Assembly (NCBI GenBank): GCA_024220525.1
Contig: JAMYWO010000023.1
Location: 97,776-132,954 of the forward strand
Reading direction: 5' to 3'
Source of the DNA: Cochliopodium minus
Lineage: Eukaryota > Discosea > Himatismenida > Cochliopodiidae
DNA length: 35,179 nt
Shown: positions 1 to 14,454 of the stretch, one piece after another
Layout of the letters: every line of letters starts with the position of its first letter
Numbering within the stretch: the first letter of the stretch is position 1
Made by a program: the position numbers and the translations under genes
Notes under the pieces: model-generated
The model's database searches: none
Seen by the model: only the letters and a program-made list of their open reading frames with translations
Told to the model about the DNA's origin: nothing

Positions 1-1510
1 CTCTTCGAAGATTTGATCACCAAGAATCTCAGATTGAAAGTAACCTCGAGTGTTGCAATCATTTTTAAGTTTGCTTATGAAGGAAAAGTTTCAGACAATA
101 ATAGTACTACATGTATCTTTTTTTTTTTTTCAAATAATATTCTAAATTATTTATACATTTATAATTTGTATTTGAAGATATATTTGTTTCATATCATTTT
201 TTTTATTTAGATTTCATATTTAAATTTTTATTTTTATTTGAAGATGTTTGCAATTCTCTGAAAGATATCTTTGAAAACCTTGCCAGTTTAGATTCTCAAA
301 TTTGAGGAAATTGCTTCAACAATGATATCCCTCCGTATTTCTCTTTTCAACCACTGCATTGAAAACAAGTTATTCGGAATCAAAAAACTTCCGATGTCTT
401 TGTTTCTTGGAGAACATCATTGTGCAAAAAACTCAGTTGCTGCATCTTTTCTTCTTGATCATGCATCTGAAACAATTGAAATCAAAAGATATGATTCAAA
501 GAAAGATCCTCCTCTTTTAACTCGAATTACAGGATATGATTGGGAGGAATTTTTGAACAAAAAAGTTCCTCTGAAAGTGTTTGGTATTCAGCCAATCTCA
601 AGAAGTAATCTCTTGAACAAAGTTTGGATCCCGGAAAATGGACATCTTGCAGTTGATTTATACTACTTTTGTGAAGTTAACAAAGAGTTCACTTGTATCA
701 TGTTCCAATGTAAATCTGACAACGAGTTTGTGAGAGATGTCAAAGATAATTGCCTTTCTGAAACCACAAACAAAGATACTCACAAAGATAAGTTTGAGGA
801 ATGCTTTTCTAATGCTTCAAAGTATAATGTTGAGTTTTTGGATCAAACTATGAATGGTAAAAAAAAAAAATTGGCTCTTTTCTTTTTATTACAAAAATTA
901 ATCCCTATTTTTTTAAAAAAGTTAAACCAAAAAGATACTATTTGGTGTGGATTTCAATGAAAAATACGAGAGAAATTAAAGAATTAGACATCCCAATGGG
1001 CTCTAAAATAAAAGGGTTTTATGCAGTGAATGAATTACAAAACTTCTTTTCTCCTTCTATTTACCCTTTTCTTCCTCATCTTCTGGTTGGTAAAACTTAT
1101 GATCAACAAAACAATTATGTTTGTGATCAAATCAACAACTCCCAGCTGAAACCTTAAGCAAAAACATTGAGACTATAAAGAAGAAAGAAGAAGAATACAA
1201 AAAGATATTTGAGCTTAGATATTTTGAAGAAAAAAAGAAAATCAAATCAAAACCAAAAACAATTAACATTCTATTTTTTGGAGAAGCAAAATTCCTTCCA
1301 GAATTTTTCAAGGTAGAGGATATAACTTCGTTTGAAAGCTTGAAAAACAAAGTTTTATCTCATGTAAAACTTAATACAGAAACAAAATGTATCCTTATTT
1401 ACAAAAATGATTATATTGAATTCATCGAAAATGATGAAGATTTTTCTGAATTGGAAAATCTTTCCCAAATTCTCTTTTATGTTGGCAAAGATAAAAAAGA
1501 TTTTCTTTAG
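1..1510 (+). CDS. Unrecognised protein, 3' part (5' end outside window)
   Basis: Four exons close in phase: 1-112, 245-856, 922-1089 and 1146-1510, with GT-AG introns of 132, 65 and 56 bp; the stop is TAG at 1508-1510. The visible part encodes about 418 aa and the start lies upstream. I do not recognise the family with certainty. Visible features are: a segment ending in FKFAYEGKVSDNN that resembles the end of a BTB-like or helical domain; a middle region with an acidic beta hairpin followed by FTCIMFQCKS, similar in pattern to the D-x(n)-Q/E-x-K signature of PD-(D/E)XK nuclease folds; a short Lys/Glu-rich helix (IETIKKKEEEYKK); and a C-terminal ~75-aa beta-rich segment that could be ubiquitin-like. 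A Crinkler/RHS-type nuclease protein is one possibility, but that is only inference. It converges on the kinase-RhoGAP gene. Confidence 0.6.
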
Positions 1511-1851
1511 ACATCCAATTTTGTGCTTTTTTAAAATTTAGGATTTTTTAATTAAACATTTGATACAAATAATAAATCCTTAAAAACAAAAGAATAAGAG
1601 ATTTCTTCATTTCTTGATATCCCAAGTTTTAAAAACTAAATATAAAGTCAAATGGGAAAGGTCTTTAACAAATTATAACTAATTAGACAATAAAAGATTG
1701 AATAAGCTATTTACCAGAGTTCATACTCAATTTAAAGTAAAAATTATATTCTTTTAAAAAATTATTTTTTAAATTTTAATTATTATATAAAACACAAATA
1801 AAAAAATTTTTTTGAATTTTTTTTTTTTTTGATATTCTTCTCTTCTTGAGG
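1511..1851. other. Convergent intergenic region, nothing recognised
   Basis: This 341-bp A/T-rich stretch lies between two convergent genes. It holds homopolymer T and A runs and presumably both 3' UTRs. I see no open frame with coding character, no tRNA and no clear poly(A) signal that stands out from the background. Confidence 0.6.
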
Positions 1852-4800
1852 TTAGAAGAAAGGATCGTCAACAGTATCAGAATAAGACAAAAGAGAAGTT
1901 TGAAACATATATCTTTTGTCGGAAAGATCTTGAAGCATTTCTCTCATAATGGAATGAGCTTTGGAAATGGTGAGAGCCAATTCTTTGGTGTCTTTGGGTA
2001 TAACATCTGGTCTCAAAAAGATAGGGTAAGCCCAAGTAAAAGAAATTTGTTCAATGGTAACTTCAAGAGAAACAGTTACTTTGATAAAAAAGGTGAGAAG
2101 ATGAGCAATTATTTGTTTTCTTTGAAGAGATAATTTGTCAAAAAGAGACCAGTAAGGAGAAATGTTCTTTTCTAGTGATTCTTTCAAGTTTTTCGATAAT
2201 CTTTTGTTGAGGGGAGAAGATTGGAACTGTTGGGAAGAAGGGGAATTGGATCCAGTGGAAAGAGAAAGGTTGGGAGAAGTATTTTGGAGATTATCATAAA
2301 TTTGAATGAAAGAAGGATAGAGAAGTGAAGTGAAGAGTGGCTGAGGAAGCATCATGAGGAAAATTTGGAGAGCTTTGATGACAGAATTGGGATCACTTAT
2401 AAACTTTAAATTTCCACCAATGAGACGATTACCAGAATCGTAGAGAAATCTGATGAAATTTGCTTCATCAATCTTTCCTCCTCTTCCAAATATTGTCTCT
2501 GCTGCTTCCAATGCATCTCTAAAGTGAGAAATATTGTTGTTAAAGTACTGGATGCTGTCGATGATGAGGTTGGGAAGAGATTGGTTTTCACGTAAAAGAA
2601 TGAGAGAAAGGGGAGATCCAAACACGTGATTAGGGTTTGTTTCAAACACTTTTTGAGAAGGAACCACGTTAAATTTTAAAATGGTTGTTTTTGTTACTTT
2701 TTTAAAAGTGCTTTTAAAAATAAAGTTAAAGTGGAGTTCGTAAAACTGTGAAAACTCGAAATTGTTGGGTTGAAGACCTGGTGGAAAACGATAAAAGAGG
2801 TAAAACTTTTTGGTGCTGTAAGGAGCAATAGGGAAAATGGTTTCACAAGAAGAAGTGTTTGAAAGAAAAGGAGAAAGGTAAGAATCAAAAGTTCCCGTAT
2901 CTTTTTTAATGAAGAAAGGATTTCTTAAAAGGTACTGAATGCTTTCTATTTTTCTTTTTTCGGCATTGTTATCTACTGTCACTTCGAAGACGACTTCCTC
3001 TCCACTCGCCACATTTCTGTTGTTTATTTTTATTTGGACTTGTGCATACGACTTTTCGGAGAATTTAAAGTTTTCATTGAAAGACTCGGAGGTGGAGGGG
3101 GAGTTTTTGGGATTTTTGTAGGAAAGAGTGGATTTTTCTTCTTGTAAAATTCTCTCTTTTTTCTCCTCCAACTCACTGTTTGAAGAATCTTGATTCAAAA
3201 GATGTGCTCCCTCTGAATGGTTTAAAAGAGCACTCCCTGAATGTCTTTGAAGAGGTTTGTTACTGTTATTGTTGTTGTTTTTGTGGTGAGAAGAGTTTTG
3301 TTTTTGTTTTTGTTGCTGTTTTAGTTTTTCAAAGTCACCGTCTTTAAGAGTTATGTTTTTCGAGTTTTTGTTGGGAGATTTGGGAACTTTGTTGGGAGAC
3401 TTGGGAGCTTTGCGAATGGAGGGGTTGGTGGGGTTTGGTGTTTCCAAATCTGCACTTTTTCTTTTTGGTAAGGGTTTCTTTGTTTTGTTTGGTGTTAATT
3501 TTAATGGTGTCACCTTGGTGATAGTGCTCATATTATTACTGTTATTATTATTACTACTAATAGTGCTCATATTGTTGTTTTCTATGGTGATATTGTTATT
3601 GTTTTCAGATTTGGGATTAGGAGAAGAAACAGGTCTTTTAACAGGATTTTTGGGAGAATCACGAGAAGAAAGATCTGTGTAATTCGTTGTTTTTGAGCGA
3701 ACAGGTGTGGTAGGAGAATTATTATTCTTGTTATTCTTGTTATTACCATTGTTATTACCATTGTTATTACCATTGTTATTACCATTGTTATTCTTATTAC
3801 TATTAATGTTGTTGTTGATGTTGTTAATACCATTATTTAAATTTGTATTTTTAAGAGTAGAAGTATTGGAGTTTTTAAGAATGGGAGAAGGATTAGAGGT
3901 GGTTCTGTTTTTATTATTATTATTTGTACTACTAACTCTGCTGTTTGTATTATTGTTCGTAGTATTATGAGTATTATGAGTGTTATGAGTAGGAGATGAT
4001 GTTTTTTTAAAAGTGGGAGATGTATTTACATTATTATAACTATTATTACTATTATTACTGTTTACAATATTCATGTTATCATTATCTTTACTACTACTAT
4101 TACTGTTACTATTACTATTATTATTATTAGAGAGGTTTTTGGATTGGTTGACGAGGTACTGGAGGGGGTTGGAGGAGAGCTCATCATCATAATCAGAGGG
4201 GGAAGAGGAGAGATCATCTTCTGTTTTTGATTTTTGTTGATTTAAAAGTGCTTTTGTTTTACTGTCATAATCAAATGAAAAGGTGCTTGGTACTGGTGGT
4301 ATCCTGTGCTTTCCTTTCATTAAAATTTTGAAAAAATAAAAAAAATTATTTAAAAAAACTTTAAAGAAAATGTGAAAAATAAAATTGAAAAAAAAAATAA
4401 AAAAAACAATTTAAAATCAAATTAAAAAAAAAATAAAAAATTAAATTATAATAAAATAAAATTAAAAAAAAAAAAAGAGAATAAAAGAAAAAAGAAAGAG
4501 AGATACCCTCTAAACGAACGCTTTCATAGAGTAATTCTAAGATTTGGTGAACTTTTTTCATGGGAGGACGTTTATGAGAAAAATAATTACAACAAGAAAT
4601 GGAAAGACGATCAATACTTTCAGGGGTGTCGGGAGGATAAAATTTACGAATATCATCAAAATTAAATTCATAATTTGTTGATTTATTTCTCACAAAAGGA
4701 ATCACTCCTAATGTCAGCCATTCCATCAAAAATACTCCAAATGCAAACACATCTCCTTTATCATCAAATGGTTGCGTTCTTATCACCTCTGGTGCCTTTT

Positions 4801-6970
4801 CAAAAATAAAAATAAAAATAAAATAAAATAATCTGTAAAACTTTTATAAAATAAATTAAAATAATCTAAATATAAAACTTTAATAAAAATAAAATAATCT
4901 AAATATAAATATAAAATAATATGAATATAAATATAAAATAAATTAAAATAAAATAAATATAAACAAAATAATCTGTAAAACTTTTATAAAAATAAATTTA
5001 AATAATCTGAATATAAATATAAAATAATATGAATTAAATTATATAAAATAAATATAATATAATATAATCTGATTATAAAACTTTTAAAAATATTAAATAA
5101 TTTGAATATAAAACTTCATAAAACAAATAAAATATTTGTAAAACTTTTAAAAACAAAATAATCTTATCATAAACTTTTAAAATAAATAACCTGAATGTAA
5201 ATTTTATTAAAATAAAATAATCTGTAAAACATAAAAATATTAAATATCAAAATAAATTAAAATAATAATTTTGAATGTATGTTTTATTATTTTATTCTTA
5301 TTATTATCATTTTTATTTTATTAGTATTTTATTATTATTATCATTTTTATTTTTTTAGTATTTTTTATTATTATTATCATTATTTTTGTTAAAAAAAAAA
5401 AAAGGGGAATACAGCAAAATAAGCAGAACCACACATGTTTTGATCACGCATTTTTTGACCAGGAGTATAATTTCTTGCGAAACCAAAGTCACAAAGTTTG
5501 ATGGTCCAATTCTCGTGAACCAATAAATTTTCAGTTTTTATATCACAATGCAAAATGTTTTGTTCATGCATGTATGCCAATGCTGATGCACTTTCGTATG
5601 CCACTTTCGTCATCAACAACCAATTTTTTGGTGAAACTGCTTTTGCGTGTAAAAACCTTTATTTGATAAAAAATTAAAAATTATTTAATCAAAATCATCT
5701 GATTATTCTCTCAATCTTTTTACATTTTAATTTTATTTTTTATTCAAATTTTGTTTTAAATATTTAATTAAATAAATTAAATTTGATTTGTGAATTTGAA
5801 ATATTTCAATTAATTAATATATTTTTTTTGATCACATATGGTATATTAGTTTTGTAGTTATAATGTTGGTATAAATGGATCAGATAAAGATTTGGGATTA
5901 TTATTTTTCAAAAATAAAGAGAGGAAAGATACCGAGAAAGTTCTCCGAAATAAATGAGCTCGGTCACCAAATACAACATCTCCTTTTCTCTGGCAACACC
6001 AACAAACTTCATAATGTTGAGATGAGAAAGCTGGGAAAGGATATAGATTTCCCTCTTCAAAAACTCTTTGTGTTCTTCACTAAGAAGTTTGATTTGTTTC
6101 ACTGCAACTATTTCTCCAAAATAATTTCCTCTGTAGACTTTGCCATAACTTCCCTGTCCTATTACTTTATCCATCACTATTGCATTCAAGGGTATCACTG
6201 CATCTAAAGATGTTTTGGTTGTGATTCTTAAAGAAGAGGAATTTTTAGATCCACCCCTCAATGATTCTCTTGGCATCGAAAAATTGGTCATCTGATGAAC
6301 TCCTAATCTGCTACTCTTTTTGAATGCATCTTGAAGTTGCTAGAGATTGATATTAGAGGTATTAAAAAAATTAAATTTAAATTTAAATGGAATGGAGATT
6401 TAAATGTGAAAGGATTTAATAAAGTATAAAATTTGCTTTTTTTATTTGGAAAGAATCAAACCTCATGAAGTGTTTTGATTACTCTAACATATTTTAAAAG
6501 TATTTCTTGGGTATATGATTCTAAATTTTCAGAGATAGATTGTAATTTTCCATGCAAATCATGACAAAATGTTTCAACAAAATTATGAAATATAATCAAT
6601 TTATTCTCTTCTTCATTTAAATTCGGATTCGTTGGTGTTTTATTGAAGGGAACACCAGAACCAGGCAGATTTTCAATCACCTATGTTAAATGAATTTGAT
6701 ATATTGTATTTTATTGGGTTTTATTTGAATTTTTCTTATATTTTTGATTGGTTTTTAAAAATAATTTACTTTTGTGAGTCTAATCAAGAGTCTCACTAAT
6801 GAATCGTATATCCTTATTTCATTTATAGATGATATTTGCTTGCAAGTATTACTTATATTGGTAATAGTCTTATATAATTCTTGAATGCAAGATTGTGTCA
6901 ATGATTTAATCTTTTCCAACATCATTGTTGAATTATATGAATTCCTTGATAGATCTATTTGAGTGCTCAT
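1852..6970 (-). CDS. TKL-type protein kinase - arrestin-like - RhoGAP fusion protein
   Basis: Six exons in reading order: 6970-6770, 6680-6462, 6339-5933, 5656-5413, 4795-4507, 4313-1852; all junctions are GT-AG and in phase, giving about 1273 aa. Residues 1-190 are helical and unassigned. The kinase spans about 195-450 with GQGSYGKV at ~201, VAVK Lys ~221, HCDIKTEN (Asp ~314), DFG (~332) and APE (~358), so it looks active. An Asn/Ser/Lys-rich low-complexity linker (about 455-870) follows, then a beta-sandwich like the arrestin C domain (about 872-1010) and a RhoGAP domain (about 1035-1260) with the arginine-finger region ETIFGRGG (~1063) and LPQPL. The family role is switching off Rho/Rac GTPases; here a kinase is covalently joined to it. 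The open frame of the last exon also contains an ATG at 4320, so a separate arrestin-RhoGAP gene is the alternative, but only about 190 bp of intron-like DNA precedes it and the acceptor at 4314 restores frame exactly. Confidence 0.8.
3719..3792. repeat. 12-bp minisatellite encoding (Asn-Asn-Asn-Gly)n
   Basis: About five tandem copies of TTATTACCATTG lie inside the low-complexity linker of the kinase-RhoGAP gene and encode repeated NNNG on the minus strand. The unit is a multiple of three, so copy-number change would keep the frame. It is flanked by (Asn)n and (AsnLys)n codon runs. Confidence 0.85.
4796..5412 (-). repeat. 617-bp repeat-rich intron inside the kinase domain
   Basis: This intron separates the exon ending just after the DFG segment from the exon that starts with APE. 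Between about 4806 and 5245 it carries many degenerate copies of a motif around AATAATCTGTAAAACTTTTA. Between about 5280 and 5390 it has roughly three copies of a ~45-bp unit built on TTATTATTATCATTTTTATT. No open frame is present. It looks like expanded low-complexity intron DNA and not a mobile element. Confidence 0.7.
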
Positions 6971-7167
6971 TTTTGAAATGAAGGATATTTGTAAAAAATT
7001 TGATCAACAAAGGAATTTTTTTTATATTTTTATTTAACAAATTTATTTAATCAAAGATTTATCCAAATGAAAGAGATTTAAATCACGTCTCACTCCCAAT
7101 TTGACATAAATCAATTAGAAGATCCTTTTAAGAAAAAATATTAAAAAAAAAATTTTAATTGGAAAAA

Positions 7168-11214
<4,047 letters not shown>

Positions 11215-11234
11215 TAATACCTTCTTCCCTTAAT

Positions 11235-11331
11235 TATTTAAAATTATTTAAAACTATTTATTTTATTTATTTTATTTATTTTATTTATTTTATTTATTTT
11301 ATTTATTTTATTTATTTTATTTATTTTATTT
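11235..11331. repeat. (ATTTATTTT)n microsatellite ending at an N
   Basis: About nine tandem 9-bp units run directly up to the ambiguous base at 11332. The array lies in what should be an intron of the dihydropyrimidinase gene. Immediately beyond the N the sequence changes to the 3' end of a collar-module gene on the opposite strand. Confidence 0.85.
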
Positions 11332-11332
11332 N
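11332..11332. other. Single N, probable assembly junction 1
   Basis: One undetermined base separates the truncated dihydropyrimidinase gene from the 3' end of collar gene 1. The same stretch beginning TAAAAAACATTGGAAG follows the other N at 32380. The shared position argues for a contig join at a repeat and against a chance base-call failure. Confidence 0.8.
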
Positions 11333-14300
11333 TAAAAAACATTGGAAGTTTTATTTCTAAAAATCCAAACAAAATCATCATTAGTGTTGCTATTTCCTGT
11401 TTTCTCGCATGTAACATTCGTTTGAGATGTATTCACTGAAAAAACATTGTTTTGATCACAATAATTACAATTTGGAACTTTAAATTTTGAGAAAATGTAG
11501 AAATTGAAAGAAAAGAAATAAATTATTTAAATTAATTATACCATCATACAAACAATTATACGAACCAACAGTGACAAATTTATAAAGTGTTAAATAAGGT
11601 TTTTCTAAACTAAAAGGTTGATTGTCGCCTAACAATTGTTTGGGAAAAAAAAAAAATTTAATTAATTAAAATGGTTTAAAATTATTATTAATAAAATTTA
11701 AATAAAATAAGAGAAAAAATAAAAATAAAGATTCCAAAATATTGAAAATTCAGATATTTACCAACAAGAGAAATAATTTTAGGTTCCATGTTAATATCAT
11801 TATTAATGCCATAATTACGTGATTGAATGGATCCTCGAGAGGAAGACAAATAAGTGTTTGATTGTGTTCCTAAAATTGAAGAACCAGGCAATGAACATGC
11901 TGACATGCTATGAGAGTGGGGTGGCATTTCGTTGATTGTTAAGGTATGAGATTCTAAGGCGAAATAAAATTAAAAATTAAATAAATAATAAAAATAAAAA
12001 TAAATAATAAAAATAAAAATAAATAATAATAAATAATAAAAAAATTAATAATAAAAATAAAAATAAAATTAATTGAAAAAAAGAATCAAAAGAAGAATTA
12101 AATAGTGAAAAAATTCTTGAAAAATAAATTAAATTAAAACTTTTTTTTAAAAAAAAAACCATCTCCAAATAAAGTGCCAACAGAATTAAAAGAAGAAACA
12201 CCGACGGAAGATCTTCCTTTTAAATCAGTCAAAGTAAAGAAAGAGTTGTTTGGAAAGAAAGAAGAAGGAAGAGAAGAATTGAGAAGAGGGTAGAGGATTC
12301 TTTCGTAAGAAGTGCCGTTCATTTTCAACATTAAAGGATTTTCATCATCATTAAATGCAGAGTTTATTATTATTGCAGAATCATAAATTTTTTTTAATGG
12401 AACTGTTGTTATTACAAAATTAACTCCAAATGAAGGTCCTACAACACTAAAAGATTGTCCGTTTCCTAAAATCAAAGAAAAACAAAAAAAATAATTTATA
12501 ATGTTCCAAAAATTTATTGATATTTAAAATGAAACGAATAAATTTTTTGATTTTAAAAACATTTTAAAAAAATAAAAATAAAATTTTTTAAACGAATGAT
12601 TATTTAAATCAAAAAAATTTTAAATCCGATGTAAAAAAAAAAAAAAAAAAAATTAATGATAATAAAAATAAAAAAAAAAATGATACCAGTATTGGATAAA
12701 ATATCGATTTCGATGTCAGGAACTCCACAGTAAACGGAATCATTCCCAAAATATGCTTGATTGGGTGTTGACTGAGAGGGAGGAAGATCAGAAATGAGAT
12801 AAGATTCATGAAAATGAGAGGGGAGATGAGAAGAATTAAGAGAAATGGAATCTTCTCCTCCAGTACTCCCAAATGTATAATTGTTGGTTGTATATCTGCC
12901 AACCGAAAATTGCCCTTCTCCAACTACGGCTTTTCCTTTTATTATTTTAATTTAATCACATTATTTTGTAATTTAAAGTTTATAATAATTTTTTTTTTGA
13001 TTTTTTTATTTTATTTTTTATTTTATAATTTTTGTTAGTATTTTAATTTTTATTGTTTTTTGGTAAATCTTATAAATACAATTTAGTTCATTTTCATTTT
13101 TCAATTTTTTTTTAATTTTTTTTGCCAGTCAAATCAGGAGTGAGACAATTAGAACTGAATTCAGAAATTTTGGAACAAAGAGAAGGATCATTACTAAACA
13201 AACTTCCATTACACATTCTCCATTGAGAAGACAAAAGAGAAAAATCATTTCCCATGTACTCAAATACACTTCCTATTGGTATTGTTGGTTCATCTATTAT
13301 TGCAATGATGTATCTCAATGTTACGAATGGTTGTATAATTGAAAACTATTTTTACCAAATAACAAATCATTTAATATATTTTAACTCTTATTTTTTAAAT
13401 TTAAAAAAAAAATTATTTTAAATTTATTTTATTTTAAATTTATTGAAATTTTATTTTATTATTTTAAAGAAATCAAAGATTACCGAAGAACAATCACCAG
13501 TTGAATCTGTCATCTGGTTTATTGTTAAATTGTTGCTAGTGTTCGTATAATAGTTATTGTTTGGTATCGCAGCAGGAAAATCTTTTTTAAAAAAGTGAAA
13601 AATAAAAAAATATTTAAAAAATGATACAATAAATAAATGAAAAAAGAAAAAATGAAAAAATAAAAAAAAAAAAAATTTTTGTTACTTGGATAATTTTGTG
13701 TTCCAACACTATTTGATGCAAGAACTTGGTGATTGTGAGACGGAAGATTTTCAGAAAATAGCCTGATGAATTCTACTCCTCCTGACTGCCCAAAAGAATC
13801 TTCACTGATCCTCGTTCTTAATCCTGCTGATTTTATCATCCTCGCTCTTAAATCTGGAAGATATAAATCCCTTCCAATTTGAAACATACCTTTATTAAAA
13901 AATTAAAAATAATGAAAATAAAAAAAATAATTAATCTTTATCAGTTCGTTATTTAATTTCTTTTTGACGAATGTTTCATAAAAATAAAATAAATTGTTTT
14001 TACTTATCCTCTGAGCAAGAAGAGAATAATTTTGTGACGAAATAAATCTTCCATCACTATATAACCATTCTGTTTGATTTAAATCATTCAAATTTCCTGC
14101 AAACATAATCACATGACCTTAAGCAAAGCAAAAATTAATAGGTGATAATGAGAATAAGTGATCATAAATTGAGAATGATTTTATATTGAAAATTACCTGC
14201 TCTTTAATCATTGAGATTTAAAATATTATAAAAAATTAATCATTGATTTATAATTACTTGGGGCTCCAACCATCACCATTCACTCGATTGAATGAAAATA

Positions 14301-14340
14301 TCAAAAAGAATACAATCAAAAAATTATCAACTGATTTCAT
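11333..14340 (-). CDS. Secreted protein with three phage-tail-collar-like modules (copy 1)
   Basis: Eleven exons: 14340-14258, 14201-14197, 14117-14004, 13889-13686, 13581-13484, 13345-13126, 12935-12687, 12465-12160, 11953-11762, 11628-11542 and 11477-11333; about 567 aa. The N-terminus MKSVDNFLIVFFLIFSFNRVNG is a clear signal peptide. Three modules follow, each with the Collar/MdpB-type plan: an opening strand with G-H-V-I-M-F-A-G or IPIGSVFEYMG, a CNG/SDG turn, LPDLRAR / LTPDLTGK / LTDLKGR, a His motif (LPSHNH, LPSHFH, MPPHSH), and a closing strand such as QPFVTLRYIIAI. A Cys-containing tail ends the protein. The Collar fold is typical of phage tail fibres and bacterial microcystin-dependent-type proteins, so bacterial or phage ancestry is likely, yet this copy has introns and a signal peptide and behaves as a host gene. 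One donor (13125) is GC. Role unknown; an extracellular adhesin or binding protein is inference. Confidence 0.8.
14197..14201 (-). other. Candidate 5-nt micro-exon of collar gene 1
   Basis: The preceding exon ends in phase 2 and the following exon needs an incoming phase 1, so joining them directly breaks the frame. The five bases AGCAG, flanked by AAAG and GTAATTTTC, restore it and give K-A-G-H-V-I, which fits the usual start of a Collar domain. Confidence 0.55.
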
Positions 14341-14454
14341 TTTTTATTTTTTTATTTATTCAATTATTTATTTTTTCTTAATTATCGAAAAAGAAAAAGA
14401 ATCTTCAAAACAATAATTTATTTTCAAAGAAAATATTTAATCTTAAAAATTGAT

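Noticed and set aside
3353-3970. Leu/Val-rich plus-strand ORFs that look like membrane proteins
   Set aside because: They are antisense readings of Asn/Ser codon repeats in the kinase-RhoGAP gene.
4318-4320. ATG at 4320 as start of an independent arrestin-RhoGAP gene
   Set aside because: Only an intron-sized A/T-rich gap separates it from the kinase exon, and splicing at 4314 restores frame exactly. It is kept as an alternative but is less likely.
11235-11331. Microsatellite considered as a telomere or CRISPR-like array
   Set aside because: It is a pure A/T 9-bp tandem repeat with no spacers and no telomeric G-rich strand.
11333-14340. Collar genes considered as an integrated phage or virus-like element
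   Set aside because: No capsid, polymerase, integrase or terminal repeats accompany them. The genes have introns and a signal peptide, so they are treated as host genes with an acquired domain.
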